This document shows, piece by piece, positions 6,698 through 14,965 of a DNA stretch of 24,613 nt. Numbering within the stretch: the first letter of the stretch is position 1; each line of letters opens with the position of its first letter. The notes beneath the pieces are model-generated. The model was not told the origin of the DNA, did no database searches, and saw nothing but the letters and a program-made list of their open reading frames with translations. Location of the stretch: the NCBI GenBank assembly GCA_002451065.1, contig DKBC01000058.1:438-25050 (forward strand), read 5' to 3'. The position numbers were made by a program, and so were the translations under genes. This stretch comes from Betaproteobacteria bacterium UBA6910 (lineage in GTDB: Bacteria; Pseudomonadota; Gammaproteobacteria; Burkholderiales; UBA6910).

Positions 6698-7417
6698 TCA
6701 TAAAGACTCCACCGGAGCCACCAGCCGGTAACCCCCGGATCGAACCGACGCAATCATCGACTCTTCCGGCGCCAACTGATTTGCCTTGCGTCGGAGGTGG
6801 GCGATGTGCACGTCCAGGCTTCGGTCCGCCGGATTCCACTCCCGCCCCATTGCCTCCCGGGACAACCGCTCCCGAGAAATGACGCTATCGGGGTTTCGGG
6901 CCAGCAGCAGCAGCAGGTCGAGTTCCCGCTCTGTGAGGGGTTGGACCCGCCCATCCGCGGCGCGCAGCGTTCTCGCGGCGGGGTCGCATTCCAGGGATCC
7001 GACCCTGAACTTTCTCGCGCCGGACGATGCTGCCATAGGCCGACGCCGAAGCGCGCTGCGGAGGCGGGCGACCAGTTCCGGAGGCTCGAAAGGCTTGATC
7101 ACGTAGTCGTCCGCTCCCGCGTCCAGTCCCGTCACCCGATCGGCCACCTGTGACCGGCCGGTGAGCATCAGGAGGGCGATGTCCGAGCGCCGACGGACTT
7201 CCCGCGCAATCTCGACGCCATCATCGCCAGGCAGACCGAGATCTAGGATGACCGCCTGAACCGCCTGATCCTCGATGGCTCCGAGGAGTTCCGTTCGGGA
7301 GCCCACTACCAGAGCCCGAAAGCCCTCGCCCCGGAGCACGCGTTGCAGCAGATCACAGATTCGCGGGTCGTCGTCGAGCACGGCCACGGTCAAAATCTTT
7401 TCGGGGATGCTTTCCAT
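6698..7417 (-). CDS. OmpR/PhoB-family response regulator
   Basis: A 239-aa two-component regulator. The receiver domain (about residues 8-120) has the acidic pocket DDD (15-17), phospho-acceptor D59 in VILDLGLPG, the switch Thr in LMLTGR and K108 in VIKPFE. A winged-helix DNA-binding domain occupies about 130-239: TLRAADGRVQPLTERELDLL, then DVHIAHLRRK and the wing SVRSGGYRL. All key residues are intact. No strong Shine-Dalgarno precedes ATG 7417. It lies upstream of, and very probably co-transcribed with, the degenerate kinase at 5938-6678, and diverges from a small exported protein gene that is a plausible target. The true phosphodonor may be another kinase. Confidence 0.94.
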   Translation of the reverse strand: MESIPEKILTVAVLDDDPRICDLLQRVLRGEGFRALVVGSRTELLGAIEDQAVQAVILDLGLPGDDGVEIAREVRRRSDIALLMLTGRSQVADRVTGLDAGADDYVIKPFEPPELVARLRSALRRRPMAASSGARKFRVGSLECDPAARTLRAADGRVQPLTERELDLLLLLARNPDSVISRERLSREAMGREWNPADRSLDVHIAHLRRKANQLAPEESMIASVRSGGYRLVAPVESL

Positions 7418-7578
7418 ACGCTTGATTAGACATGCATTTACAAAGCTTAACCGGAAACCGCTGGAATCTTTGCATGACGAAACGATACTGATTCTAAGGG
7501 AAGAAACAAGTTCGCGCGCCGGGGATTATTGCCAGTGCCCGCCCGATGAGGGTTCCGGCCGCGGGACGAAAAGAAAAA

Positions 7579-8136
7579 ATGCCAATGACAGCGTCCAGTA
7601 TCTGCAACCGGCCGGCAAGCAAGAGCAGCGCCCCGGTCGATCAGGCCCCGGGACGGGCCAGGTCCTTCGCATCCGCATGCATGGCCCTGCTCCTGATTGC
7701 TGCCGGGTTGGGATTCGCGGCTCCTGCCGGGGCAGGCGAATCCATCAACAAGACCGTGCTGGCCAGGCTAACCATCGCCAAGTGGTCCAAGGTCGAGGTG
7801 CTGGGCGGAGCCGCCCTAATCCAGGTCACCGAAGCTGATATTCGCCGGGGCTATTTGGATCTCAAGCAACCCACGACGCTCCTGGTTGCCAGCAATGCGC
7901 TCGGCAGCTATTTCGCCGAGATCGTGCCTCCGGGCGGATTCGTGAAGGCTCTGCGAGTCAGCGTGGACGGGCGGAGCTTTGCGTTTGGTGCCGGAGGGGG
8001 CGGGGTTTCCCTGCGCGGCACCGCGCGCGCGCCTTCCCGGGACAGCTTCGAGATCCAGTACCGGATATTCTTTTCGGAAAACGTCACGCCGGGTACCTAC
8101 GCCTGGGCGCCAAGCGTCACCGTCACCGTCCTGTAA
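7579..8136 (+). CDS. Small exported protein of unknown function
   Basis: About 185 aa. A hydrophobic stretch (ACMALLLIAAGLGFAAPA) ending in AGAG looks like a Sec signal peptide with a long basic N-region. The mature part is rich in beta-strand-like segments and ends in GTYAWAPSVTVTVL, a C-terminus recalling small periplasmic beta-sandwich proteins such as spore-coat-U or pilin-like domains; that resemblance is weak. There is only one Cys after the N-region, inside the signal. The start is uncertain: ATG 7546, 7579, 7585 and 7681 are all possible and none has a good Shine-Dalgarno. I chose 7579. It diverges from the OmpR-type regulator across a short intergenic space, which suggests control by it. 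Function is not recognised. Confidence 0.65.
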   Translation: MPMTASSICNRPASKSSAPVDQAPGRARSFASACMALLLIAAGLGFAAPAGAGESINKTVLARLTIAKWSKVEVLGGAALIQVTEADIRRGYLDLKQPTTLLVASNALGSYFAEIVPPGGFVKALRVSVDGRSFAFGAGGGGVSLRGTARAPSRDSFEIQYRIFFSENVTPGTYAWAPSVTVTVL

Positions 8137-8196
8137 GGCGGGGCAGAAGGTCAGGCGCGGGCCTGCCGGCCCTGTCAGTGACACCCGCCCGACTCA

Positions 8197-8208
8197 GACG
8201 TTAACGTC
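8197..8208. promoter_or_regulatory. Perfect 12-bp palindrome, possible operator
   Basis: GACGTTAACGTC is a perfect palindrome about 60 bases after the exported-protein gene and about 200-300 bases upstream of the giant sensor gene. It could be a dimeric regulator site. No binding protein can be named from the sequence. Confidence 0.3.
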
Positions 8209-8301
8209 ATTCGTTTCGTGCCGCCGCGAGACCTGATCTCGCCGGACTCGAAAGAATTGTTTTTCAGAGTTGAACAAAGTCTCTCGGGTCAGCTTTCCCG
8301 C

Positions 8302-8317
8302 ATCGCAAAGTTGCGAT
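8302..8317. promoter_or_regulatory. 16-bp interrupted palindrome, possible operator
   Basis: ATCGCAA-AG-TTGCGAT: two perfect 7-base arms with a 2-base centre. The centre is too short for an RNA hairpin loop, so a DNA-binding dimer is the likelier reading. It lies 80-190 bases before the possible starts of the giant EAL protein. Confidence 0.35.
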
Positions 8318-8493
8318 CTGGCAATACCTGCCCCGTTCGCTCCCTCCAAAAATGTCTGCATCAATGCGGCATATTCATTATGATTATGCGTCGCGGATGA
8401 GTTGGGGGCAGTCTGAAAGACAATCATAAAAAGAGCACCCCGGGGAGCGGAACCGGGGCCGCCGGCGTTGCCGCCGTTTTTGCGATTATTGGT

Positions 8494-11400
8494 GTGGTCT
8501 GGGTTGTGGGCACCGGTTGGTTGCTCGCAAAATTTGCCCGCCCCGAATTCGTCGCTACTTTGGGACCGGCCAAGGATGTCGCCTTCATCCTGGCAACGGC
8601 GGCCCTGATCTATTTCGTCGCGGCGGACTATCCGGTTTCGGAGGGTTATCCGGATGCGGGGGAGAGGGCCGCCCGCGGCCGTTTTGGATTGACCGCTCGG
8701 ATGATCGTCGTCATCGCAATGGCGATGGCGCCGGTCACGGTAATGGTGGGGTACTCCTTCTACGACCAGCGTGCTCGCGCCATGGCGGACGCCGAGGTCA
8801 CCGTGCTGCATCTGGCGGAACACGCAGACACCGAGGTTCATAACGTTCTGCGGGCGGCCAGGGACATGCTCCTGGCCATTTCCAGATCCGAGGGGGCATC
8901 GAATCCGGAGGGGCAGGGATGCTCGGCGTTTCTGCGAGAGATCAAGCCCGAACTCCAGCAGTTCCACAATCTGGGAGTGATACTCGCGAACGGGAAGCTC
9001 GCCTGCAGTGCACTGAAAAATCCGGGCAATGTGGACCTGTCGGACCGGCGCTATTTTCGGGATGCCCGAAATTCCAAAACCCTGTCCGTGGGCGACTTCC
9101 AGCGGAGCCGCATCGCTCCCTATGCGAGTCTCAACGTTGGCTATCCCGTCACCGACGCAAGCGGGTCGGTCCTCGGGGTGGTCTACGGTGCCCTGAATCT
9201 CGGCGCCCTGGACCAGGCGCTGGCGGGCATCAATCTCCCGCCAGGAGGCGTGGCGGTGCTACTCGATCGCGAACGGACTGTGGTGTCCGTGTACCCCGGC
9301 CCGGGGGAGTGGGTCGGGAAGCCGGTTTCCGATGGGCTGATGCCGGTCGCGGGGATCGAGCGGGGAGCCCGCCCGACAATGCGGGCGGACACGGACGGCG
9401 TCGAGCGACTGTACGCGTTCCATCCCGTGAGCCTCCCCGGTTCGGGGCTGGTGGTGGGGGTGGGCATTCCGGTGGAGGGGGTGCTTGCCGCCACCCACGC
9501 TCAGCTCGCCCATACGGTCGCTCGCACTCTGATCGCGCTTACCGTGGCATTGATTGGGGCCTGGGCTCTGGGCTGGTTCTGGGTGGTACAGCCCGCGGCC
9601 GCTCTGGTCCGCGCCGCACGCCGAGTGGCCCAAGGTGATTTCTCGGCTCGCTCCGGCGTGGCGGGGATCGCCGGCGAGCTGGGAGGCATTGCCCGCGCGT
9701 TCGACGACATGGCGGCATCCCTCGAGCGCAGCGAGACCCGATACCGGGCGACCTTCGAGCACGCCGCGCTTGGGATCGCACACCTTTCCCAGGAAGGCCG
9801 CTTTATTCGGGTCAACCGTCGCTTGGGCGAGATTCTGGGTTACGGCCCGGACGAGCTGTTGCGGCTCGACATGGCGGGCGTGACTCATCCCGAAGACCGG
9901 GAACTCGGGCAGCGGCTGGTGCGCCGGGTCATCGCGGGAAAACATACCGGGCGCGTGCTGGAAGCGCGCTACCTGCGAAAGGATGGCGCGATTTTTTGGG
10001 CGCGGATGACCCTTTCCTTCGTGCACGCGGCGGAAGGTGAGTCGGATTTTTTCATCGTTGTCCTGGACGACATCAGCGAACAGAAATGGGCCGAGCGTCG
10101 GATCGAGCGCCTTGCCGCACTATATCGCGTGCTGAGCGAAACCAATGAAGCCATCGTCCGCACCAGCGACCCGTCCCGGCTGTTCCGCGAGATCTGCGAG
10201 ATCATCGCCAGCTTTGGCGGATTCGCGCTTGCCTGGGTGGGAAAGGTGGATTCGGCGCGGCAGATGCTTGAGGTGGTCGGTAAGGCCGGCGCAAAGTCCG
10301 GCTACCTAGACCGCCTGCAGATCTCTCTCGAATCCGGCGCGCCGGCGAGTCGTGGCCCTTCGGGACGGGCAGCCCTCAGCGGAGAGCCGGTCATTTGCAA
10401 CGATTTCCTTGTAGACCCCATCACCGCCCCGTGGCATGAAAGGGGAAAGGAGTACGGCATTGGATCGTCGGCGGCCTTTCCGCTGAGCCAGGACCACCTG
10501 GTCATCGGCGTTCTGAATGTCTATTCGAGCGAGCCGGGATTTTTCGACGAAGAGATCACCTCGCTGCTCAGCAAGACGGTGCTGAACATCTCCTTCGGGC
10601 TGGACGCCATGGCTCGCGACGCGCGCCGGCGCGACGCGGAGGCCGCATTGCTGCGTAACGACGAGCGGCTGGATGCCATGCTCAGGCTTAGCGAGGCAGC
10701 CGCCGACCTTACCGAGCAGGACATCGTGCGGCGCGCTCTGGCGGAGGGGATGCGGCTCACCGGGAGCAAGGCGGGATGCGTGTGCTTCCTGAGCAGCGAC
10801 GGGGGTACATTGCATGTGGTTGCCCGGGCAGGTGTCGGCATCGACACGGAGCCCGAGGAACTTCGAATACCACTATCGGAAGCTGGGCCCTGGGCGGATT
10901 GTGTCCGGCTGCGCCGACCCTACATCACCAATGAGCCGGCGGACACGGCGTTCTCCGGGGACGACGCGGCGATGCGGGACCTAAGGGCCGGGCGTCACGC
11001 GGCGATTCCGGCGCTGGACCGGGGCCGCGTCACTTCGATCCTGATCGTCGGCGGTCGGGAGACGGACTACCGGGAGGACGATCTGCGGCAACTGCAGTTG
11101 GTGGGCGAGACGCTGTGGCGACTGGCGGAGGGAAAGCGCGCGCAACGCGAAGCCCTGGAAGCAGAGACGAAGTTCCGCGCCACGTTCGAGCACTCTGCAG
11201 TGGGGATGACCAACGTCGCGATCGGCGGGCGCATACTGCGGGTCAACCGCCGCTTCTGCGAAATGGCCGGGTACACCGAAGCCGAGCTGCTTGGCATGAC
11301 ATTCCAGGACATCACGCATCCGGAGGATCTGCCGGGCGACCTGGAAATGTCGCGACGGGTTCTGAGCGGGGAGATTCCGAGCTACACGATGGAAAGGCGC

Positions 11401-13608
11401 TATCTCCGGCGCGACGGACAGGTGATTTGGGGCCTGTTGACCGTTTCCGCCCTCAGAATGCCGGACGGCAAGGTGGATTACTTCATTGCGGTGGTGGAGG
11501 ACATCACGGAACTCAAGGCGGCCCAGGAGCGCATGCGCCTGGATGCCATGGTATTCGAGGGTAGCCGCGAAGGAATCGTTATTACCAATGCGGCTGCTGA
11601 AATCATTGCCGCCAACCGCGCCTTTACCGAGATCACGGGATACAGCCAGGAGGAGGTCGTGGGGCGGAAGCCGTCGCTGCTTAGCAGCGGCCGGCAGGAT
11701 GCCGAGTTCTATCGACTGATGTGGGAGTCGCTCCTCGAAACGGGCCGCTGGAGCGGGGAAATCTGGAACCGGAGAAAAAGCGGGGAAGTTTATCCCGAGT
11801 GGCTTGGAATCAGCGCCCTGGTCGGACCCGGCGGAACGGTGACTCACTACATCGGCATCTTTAACGACATCAGCGGCGAGAAGCAGGCCCAGGATACTAT
11901 TCAGCGGCTGCTCCGGTACGATCACCTTACCCAGCTGCCGAATCGGACCCTGATGCGGGAGCGGCTCGAAGTGACCCTGGGTCACGTACGGCATCGGCAG
12001 CGCAAGGCGGCGGTGCTGCTGATCAATCTCCATCGGTTCCGCGCCATCAACGAGACCCTTGGGCACCAGGCCGGCGACACCGTGCTTCGGGAACTGGCGG
12101 GGCGGCTTTCCGCTGCGCTGCGCAGCGGCGACACGGTCTCAAGACTGGATGCCGACAACTTCGCGATTCTGTTGAATGACATGGAGCGCAGCGATGATGC
12201 CGCGTCATTGGCGATGAAATTGCTGGACGCCATTTCGCAGCCACTCCGGGTGGATGGTCACGATGTGGTTCTCAAGGCCTATATCGGCATCAGCGTCTAT
12301 CCGGACGACGGCGAGGATGGGGACACTCTCCTGCGCAGCGCCCAGGCCGCGATGGAATCCCTGCGGGAGGAAGGCCGCGGAGGCTACCGGTTCTCCGACC
12401 CGGTTCTGAACGAGACGGCCCAGGAGAGACTGGTGCTGGCCGCAGAACTGCGCAATGCGCTGGCGCGGGGGGAACTGACCCTGCACTATCAGCCGCTGAT
12501 CGATCTGGTTAGCGGTGAGGTGAACGGGGTAGAGGCGTTGATGCGCTGGAACCATCCGCGCCTGGGGACGGTGCTCCCGGGGCGATTCATCCACATCGCC
12601 GAGGAAACCGGACTGATCAGCGCCATCGGAGAATGGGCCCTGGGACAGATTTGCCGCCAGGGCAAGGAGTGGCGAGACCGATTCGACCCGAACCTCAGGC
12701 TCTCGGTGAACGTGTCGAGCCTGCAGATCCGGGACGGCACGCTCCTCGGAGCCGTGCGCCGGGCGCTGGAGGAATCCGGATTGCCGGCGTCAGCCCTCGA
12801 GATTGAGGTGACGGAAAGCTATTTTCTGACTCAAGCGGAGGAAAACCGCAACGCGCTGCTCGCTCTCAAGGAAATGGGCGTCACCTTCGCCATCGACGAT
12901 TTCGGCACGCATTTCGCGGGGCTGGGGTTCATCCGCTACTTCCCGGTGGACCGGGTCAAGGTGGATCAATCCTTCATCCGCGAGATTGCGACTCACGCTG
13001 GCGACGCCGCCATCAGCCGGGCCATCATTTCCATGGCGCACGGTCTTGGCATGAAGGTCAGCGCGGAGGGGGTCGAAACCGAGGCACAGCTCCAGTATCT
13101 GCGCCGGCTCCACTGCGACGAAGCACAGGGGTTCCTGTTCAGTCCGGCTTTGCCGGTAATGGATATCGAGAAGCGGTTCCACGCGCCGCGACGTATGCTT
13201 GGCGAAGGATCCGCCGTCCGCACCCTGCTATTGGTAGACGACGAGCCGAATGTGCTGGCGTCGCTCAAGCGCGCCCTGCGCCGGGAGGGATACCACATCC
13301 TTTCGGCGACGGGCGCCGCCGAGGCGATGGAGATCCTGGCTACGCACGACGTTGGTGTGATTCTCTCGGATCAGCGCATGCCGCAGGTGACAGGCACGGA
13401 GTTCCTGAGCCGCGTCAAGTTGATGTACCCGCGGGTGGTGCGCATCGTGCTCTCAGGGCACACGGATATCTCCACCATTACGGACGCCGTGAACAGGGGC
13501 GCGGTTTACAAGTTCCTAACCAAGCCCTGGGAGGACGTCGTGTTGCGCGACACCGTGCGCGAGGCGTTCGAGCGCTTCGAGGACGGTCTCGGGCAGGAAG
13601 GGGCATAG
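8494..13608 (+). CDS. Giant membrane sensor: Cache-HAMP-PAS-GAF-GAF-PAS-PAS-GGDEF(degenerate)-EAL-REC
   Basis: At least 1704 aa. Residues 1-45 are a partial MASE-like hydrophobic N-terminus. TM about 70-90 and 343-365 flank a periplasmic Cache sensor, followed by HAMP, PAS (about 415-535), two GAF (about 540-880), PAS (about 890-1010) and PAS (about 1020-1130). The GGDEF site reads DADNF (1219-1223), so no cyclase activity is expected, but the inhibitory-site RxxD (R1210-D1213) is intact. The EAL domain looks active: E1347, the Asn in SVNVSS, the Glu in EVTES, D1468-D1469, the Lys in VKVDQ and AEGVE. Loop 6 is altered (DDFGTH). A C-terminal receiver has D1626 and K1677. It is probably a c-di-GMP phosphodiesterase gated by periplasmic, cytoplasmic and phosphorylation inputs. 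The start is uncertain: GTG 8494 is the first usual start in frame, but coding sense extends back to 8401. It lies three bases before a histidine kinase gene. Confidence 0.92.
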   Translation: MVWVVGTGWLLAKFARPEFVATLGPAKDVAFILATAALIYFVAADYPVSEGYPDAGERAARGRFGLTARMIVVIAMAMAPVTVMVGYSFYDQRARAMADAEVTVLHLAEHADTEVHNVLRAARDMLLAISRSEGASNPEGQGCSAFLREIKPELQQFHNLGVILANGKLACSALKNPGNVDLSDRRYFRDARNSKTLSVGDFQRSRIAPYASLNVGYPVTDASGSVLGVVYGALNLGALDQALAGINLPPGGVAVLLDRERTVVSVYPGPGEWVGKPVSDGLMPVAGIERGARPTMRADTDGVERLYAFHPVSLPGSGLVVGVGIPVEGVLAATHAQLAHTVARTLIALTVALIGAWALGWFWVVQPAAALVRAARRVAQGDFSARSGVAGIAGELGGIARAFDDMAASLERSETRYRATFEHAALGIAHLSQEGRFIRVNRRLGEILGYGPDELLRLDMAGVTHPEDRELGQRLVRRVIAGKHTGRVLEARYLRKDGAIFWARMTLSFVHAAEGESDFFIVVLDDISEQKWAERRIERLAALYRVLSETNEAIVRTSDPSRLFREICEIIASFGGFALAWVGKVDSARQMLEVVGKAGAKSGYLDRLQISLESGAPASRGPSGRAALSGEPVICNDFLVDPITAPWHERGKEYGIGSSAAFPLSQDHLVIGVLNVYSSEPGFFDEEITSLLSKTVLNISFGLDAMARDARRRDAEAALLRNDERLDAMLRLSEAAADLTEQDIVRRALAEGMRLTGSKAGCVCFLSSDGGTLHVVARAGVGIDTEPEELRIPLSEAGPWADCVRLRRPYITNEPADTAFSGDDAAMRDLRAGRHAAIPALDRGRVTSILIVGGRETDYREDDLRQLQLVGETLWRLAEGKRAQREALEAETKFRATFEHSAVGMTNVAIGGRILRVNRRFCEMAGYTEAELLGMTFQDITHPEDLPGDLEMSRRVLSGEIPSYTMERRYLRRDGQVIWGLLTVSALRMPDGKVDYFIAVVEDITELKAAQERMRLDAMVFEGSREGIVITNAAAEIIAANRAFTEITGYSQEEVVGRKPSLLSSGRQDAEFYRLMWESLLETGRWSGEIWNRRKSGEVYPEWLGISALVGPGGTVTHYIGIFNDISGEKQAQDTIQRLLRYDHLTQLPNRTLMRERLEVTLGHVRHRQRKAAVLLINLHRFRAINETLGHQAGDTVLRELAGRLSAALRSGDTVSRLDADNFAILLNDMERSDDAASLAMKLLDAISQPLRVDGHDVVLKAYIGISVYPDDGEDGDTLLRSAQAAMESLREEGRGGYRFSDPVLNETAQERLVLAAELRNALARGELTLHYQPLIDLVSGEVNGVEALMRWNHPRLGTVLPGRFIHIAEETGLISAIGEWALGQICRQGKEWRDRFDPNLRLSVNVSSLQIRDGTLLGAVRRALEESGLPASALEIEVTESYFLTQAEENRNALLALKEMGVTFAIDDFGTHFAGLGFIRYFPVDRVKVDQSFIREIATHAGDAAISRAIISMAHGLGMKVSAEGVETEAQLQYLRRLHCDEAQGFLFSPALPVMDIEKRFHAPRRMLGEGSAVRTLLLVDDEPNVLASLKRALRREGYHILSATGAAEAMEILATHDVGVILSDQRMPQVTGTEFLSRVKLMYPRVVRIVLSGHTDISTITDAVNRGAVYKFLTKPWEDVVLRDTVREAFERFEDGLGQEGA

Positions 13609-13611
13609 GCG

Positions 13612-14910
13612 ATGTCCGACGGCCAAAAAACGCATACGGCGGCGACCGCGAATACCTTCGATCCCAGGGCCGAAACCTTCCGGGCATTGGTCGACACGCT
13701 TGCCGAAGTCGTGCTGCTGCTCGAGCCGGGCGGAAGCGTCATCTATGCCAACGAGGCCGCGTGGCGGATTTTTGCTGGCGAACCGCCGGCGACGGGCGCG
13801 GATCACGACGGGCGGGAGCGAACAATGCCCCCGGTACCCGAGCTGGCACGGTTTTGCGAGCAGCCGGAGGGGCGTGAGGGTGTTGTCGCCGTGCGCACCC
13901 CTTCGGGGACGCGGGTGCTGAGGGTTCGGACCAGGTTAATCCAAGAGCCGGAACTGCATGCCCCAGTGGTTGCGGTCATTGCACTGGAGGTGGATCGTCG
14001 CGGAGCCACTGGAGAAGACCTTGCGCTCGGCAACGCGGAGCTCGTGAGAAAAAACGAGCAGCTCGAGGCCCTGGTCCAGAAGCTCAAGCAAACCCAGGGC
14101 CAGCTGATGCAGTCGGAAAAAATGGCCTCCATTGGCCAGCTGGCGGCGGGCGTGGCTCACGAAATCAACAATCCCGTTGGCTACGTCTATTCCAACATCG
14201 GTACCCTGGAGAGATACCTGAAAGACATGTTTCTGCTGCTGGACGCATACCGCAGGTCGGAAGTGTCAGTGGAGGTGAATGGGCACACGTCGGGACGGGA
14301 GATTCGGCAGATCCAGGAGGAAATTGACCTGCCGTTCCTTCGCAAGGATGTGGTGGCGCTGGTGCGGGAGTGCAAGGAGGGCATCAACTGCGTGAAGAAG
14401 ATTGTTCAGGACCTGAGGGATTTCTCCAGGGCCGGCCTGGAGGACGCCTGGCAGTTCGTGGACCTGCACCAGGGCCTGGAAAGCACCCTGAACATCGTAT
14501 GGAATGAGCTCAAATACAAATGCGAGCTACGCAAGGAGTATGGGGATCTGCCGCTGGTGGAGTGCCTGCCATCCCAGATCAACCAAGTCTTTATGAACCT
14601 GCTGGTGAACGCCGCCCAGGCAATTCCGGGCAAGGGAGTGGTGACCATTCGCTCGGGGCGCCGGGGCGGTCAAGTGTGGATCGAGATTTCCGACACCGGG
14701 AGGGGAATCCAGACAGAGCACCTCGGGCGGTTGTTTGAACCCTTCTTCACCACCAAGCCACCGGGCCAGGGCACCGGTTTGGGCTTGCCGGTCTCCTACG
14801 GCATCGTGGAGCGCCATGGCGGCCGCATCGAGGTGGAAAGCGAGGTTGACCAGGGCACCACGTTCAGGGTCTGGCTTCCCGTAACCCGTCCCGACAAAGC
14901 CCAAAACTGA
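13612..14910 (+). CDS. Cytoplasmic PAS sensor histidine kinase
   Basis: A 432-aa soluble kinase with no membrane segment. An N-terminal PAS-like domain (about residues 20-130; VLLLEPGGSVIYANEAAWRI) and a coiled coil (about 140-170) come first. HisKA follows, with H183 in AAGVAHEINNPVGYVYSN. A helical insertion (about 200-260) separates H183 from the second helix. The HATPase is intact: N333 in NLLVNAAQAI, D361 in DTGRG, FEPFFTTK and GTGLGL. It begins three bases after the stop of the EAL-REC protein and is followed by a tandem receiver protein, so it very likely phosphorylates the receiver of one or both. The insertion-bearing HEINNP type commonly pairs with receivers ending in KPW, as all three receivers of this cassette do. 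Its PAS ligand is unknown. Confidence 0.93.
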   Translation: MSDGQKTHTAATANTFDPRAETFRALVDTLAEVVLLLEPGGSVIYANEAAWRIFAGEPPATGADHDGRERTMPPVPELARFCEQPEGREGVVAVRTPSGTRVLRVRTRLIQEPELHAPVVAVIALEVDRRGATGEDLALGNAELVRKNEQLEALVQKLKQTQGQLMQSEKMASIGQLAAGVAHEINNPVGYVYSNIGTLERYLKDMFLLLDAYRRSEVSVEVNGHTSGREIRQIQEEIDLPFLRKDVVALVRECKEGINCVKKIVQDLRDFSRAGLEDAWQFVDLHQGLESTLNIVWNELKYKCELRKEYGDLPLVECLPSQINQVFMNLLVNAAQAIPGKGVVTIRSGRRGGQVWIEISDTGRGIQTEHLGRLFEPFFTTKPPGQGTGLGLPVSYGIVERHGGRIEVESEVDQGTTFRVWLPVTRPDKAQN

Positions 14911-14965
14911 ACGCGGAAAGACAGGGTCGGCCGTTAGGGCGCTAGAAGACGATCGAGGGGGATGG

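Larger units (their letters stand above)
8137..8493. other. Intergenic region upstream of the giant EAL protein
   Basis: About 357 bases with no convincing separate gene. It contains a weak GGGCC/GGCCC hairpin just after 8136 (a possible end for the exported-protein transcript) and two operator-like palindromes listed separately. At its 3' end, from 8401, the reading frame of the next gene is already open and encodes plausible protein (a first membrane helix) although no ATG, GTG or TTG precedes 8494. The stretch therefore probably includes the true 5' end of that gene. Confidence 0.6.

Noticed and set aside
6205..6882. + strand frame across the pseudokinase and regulator genes
   Set aside because: The minus strand has the receiver, winged-helix and HisKA-like signatures and a good Shine-Dalgarno; the + frame has none.
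8218..8400. 60-codon open frame just before the giant sensor gene
   Set aside because: It has a GTG start without Shine-Dalgarno and no recognisable sequence. It is in the same frame as the giant gene but separated by TGA, so it is more likely leader DNA.
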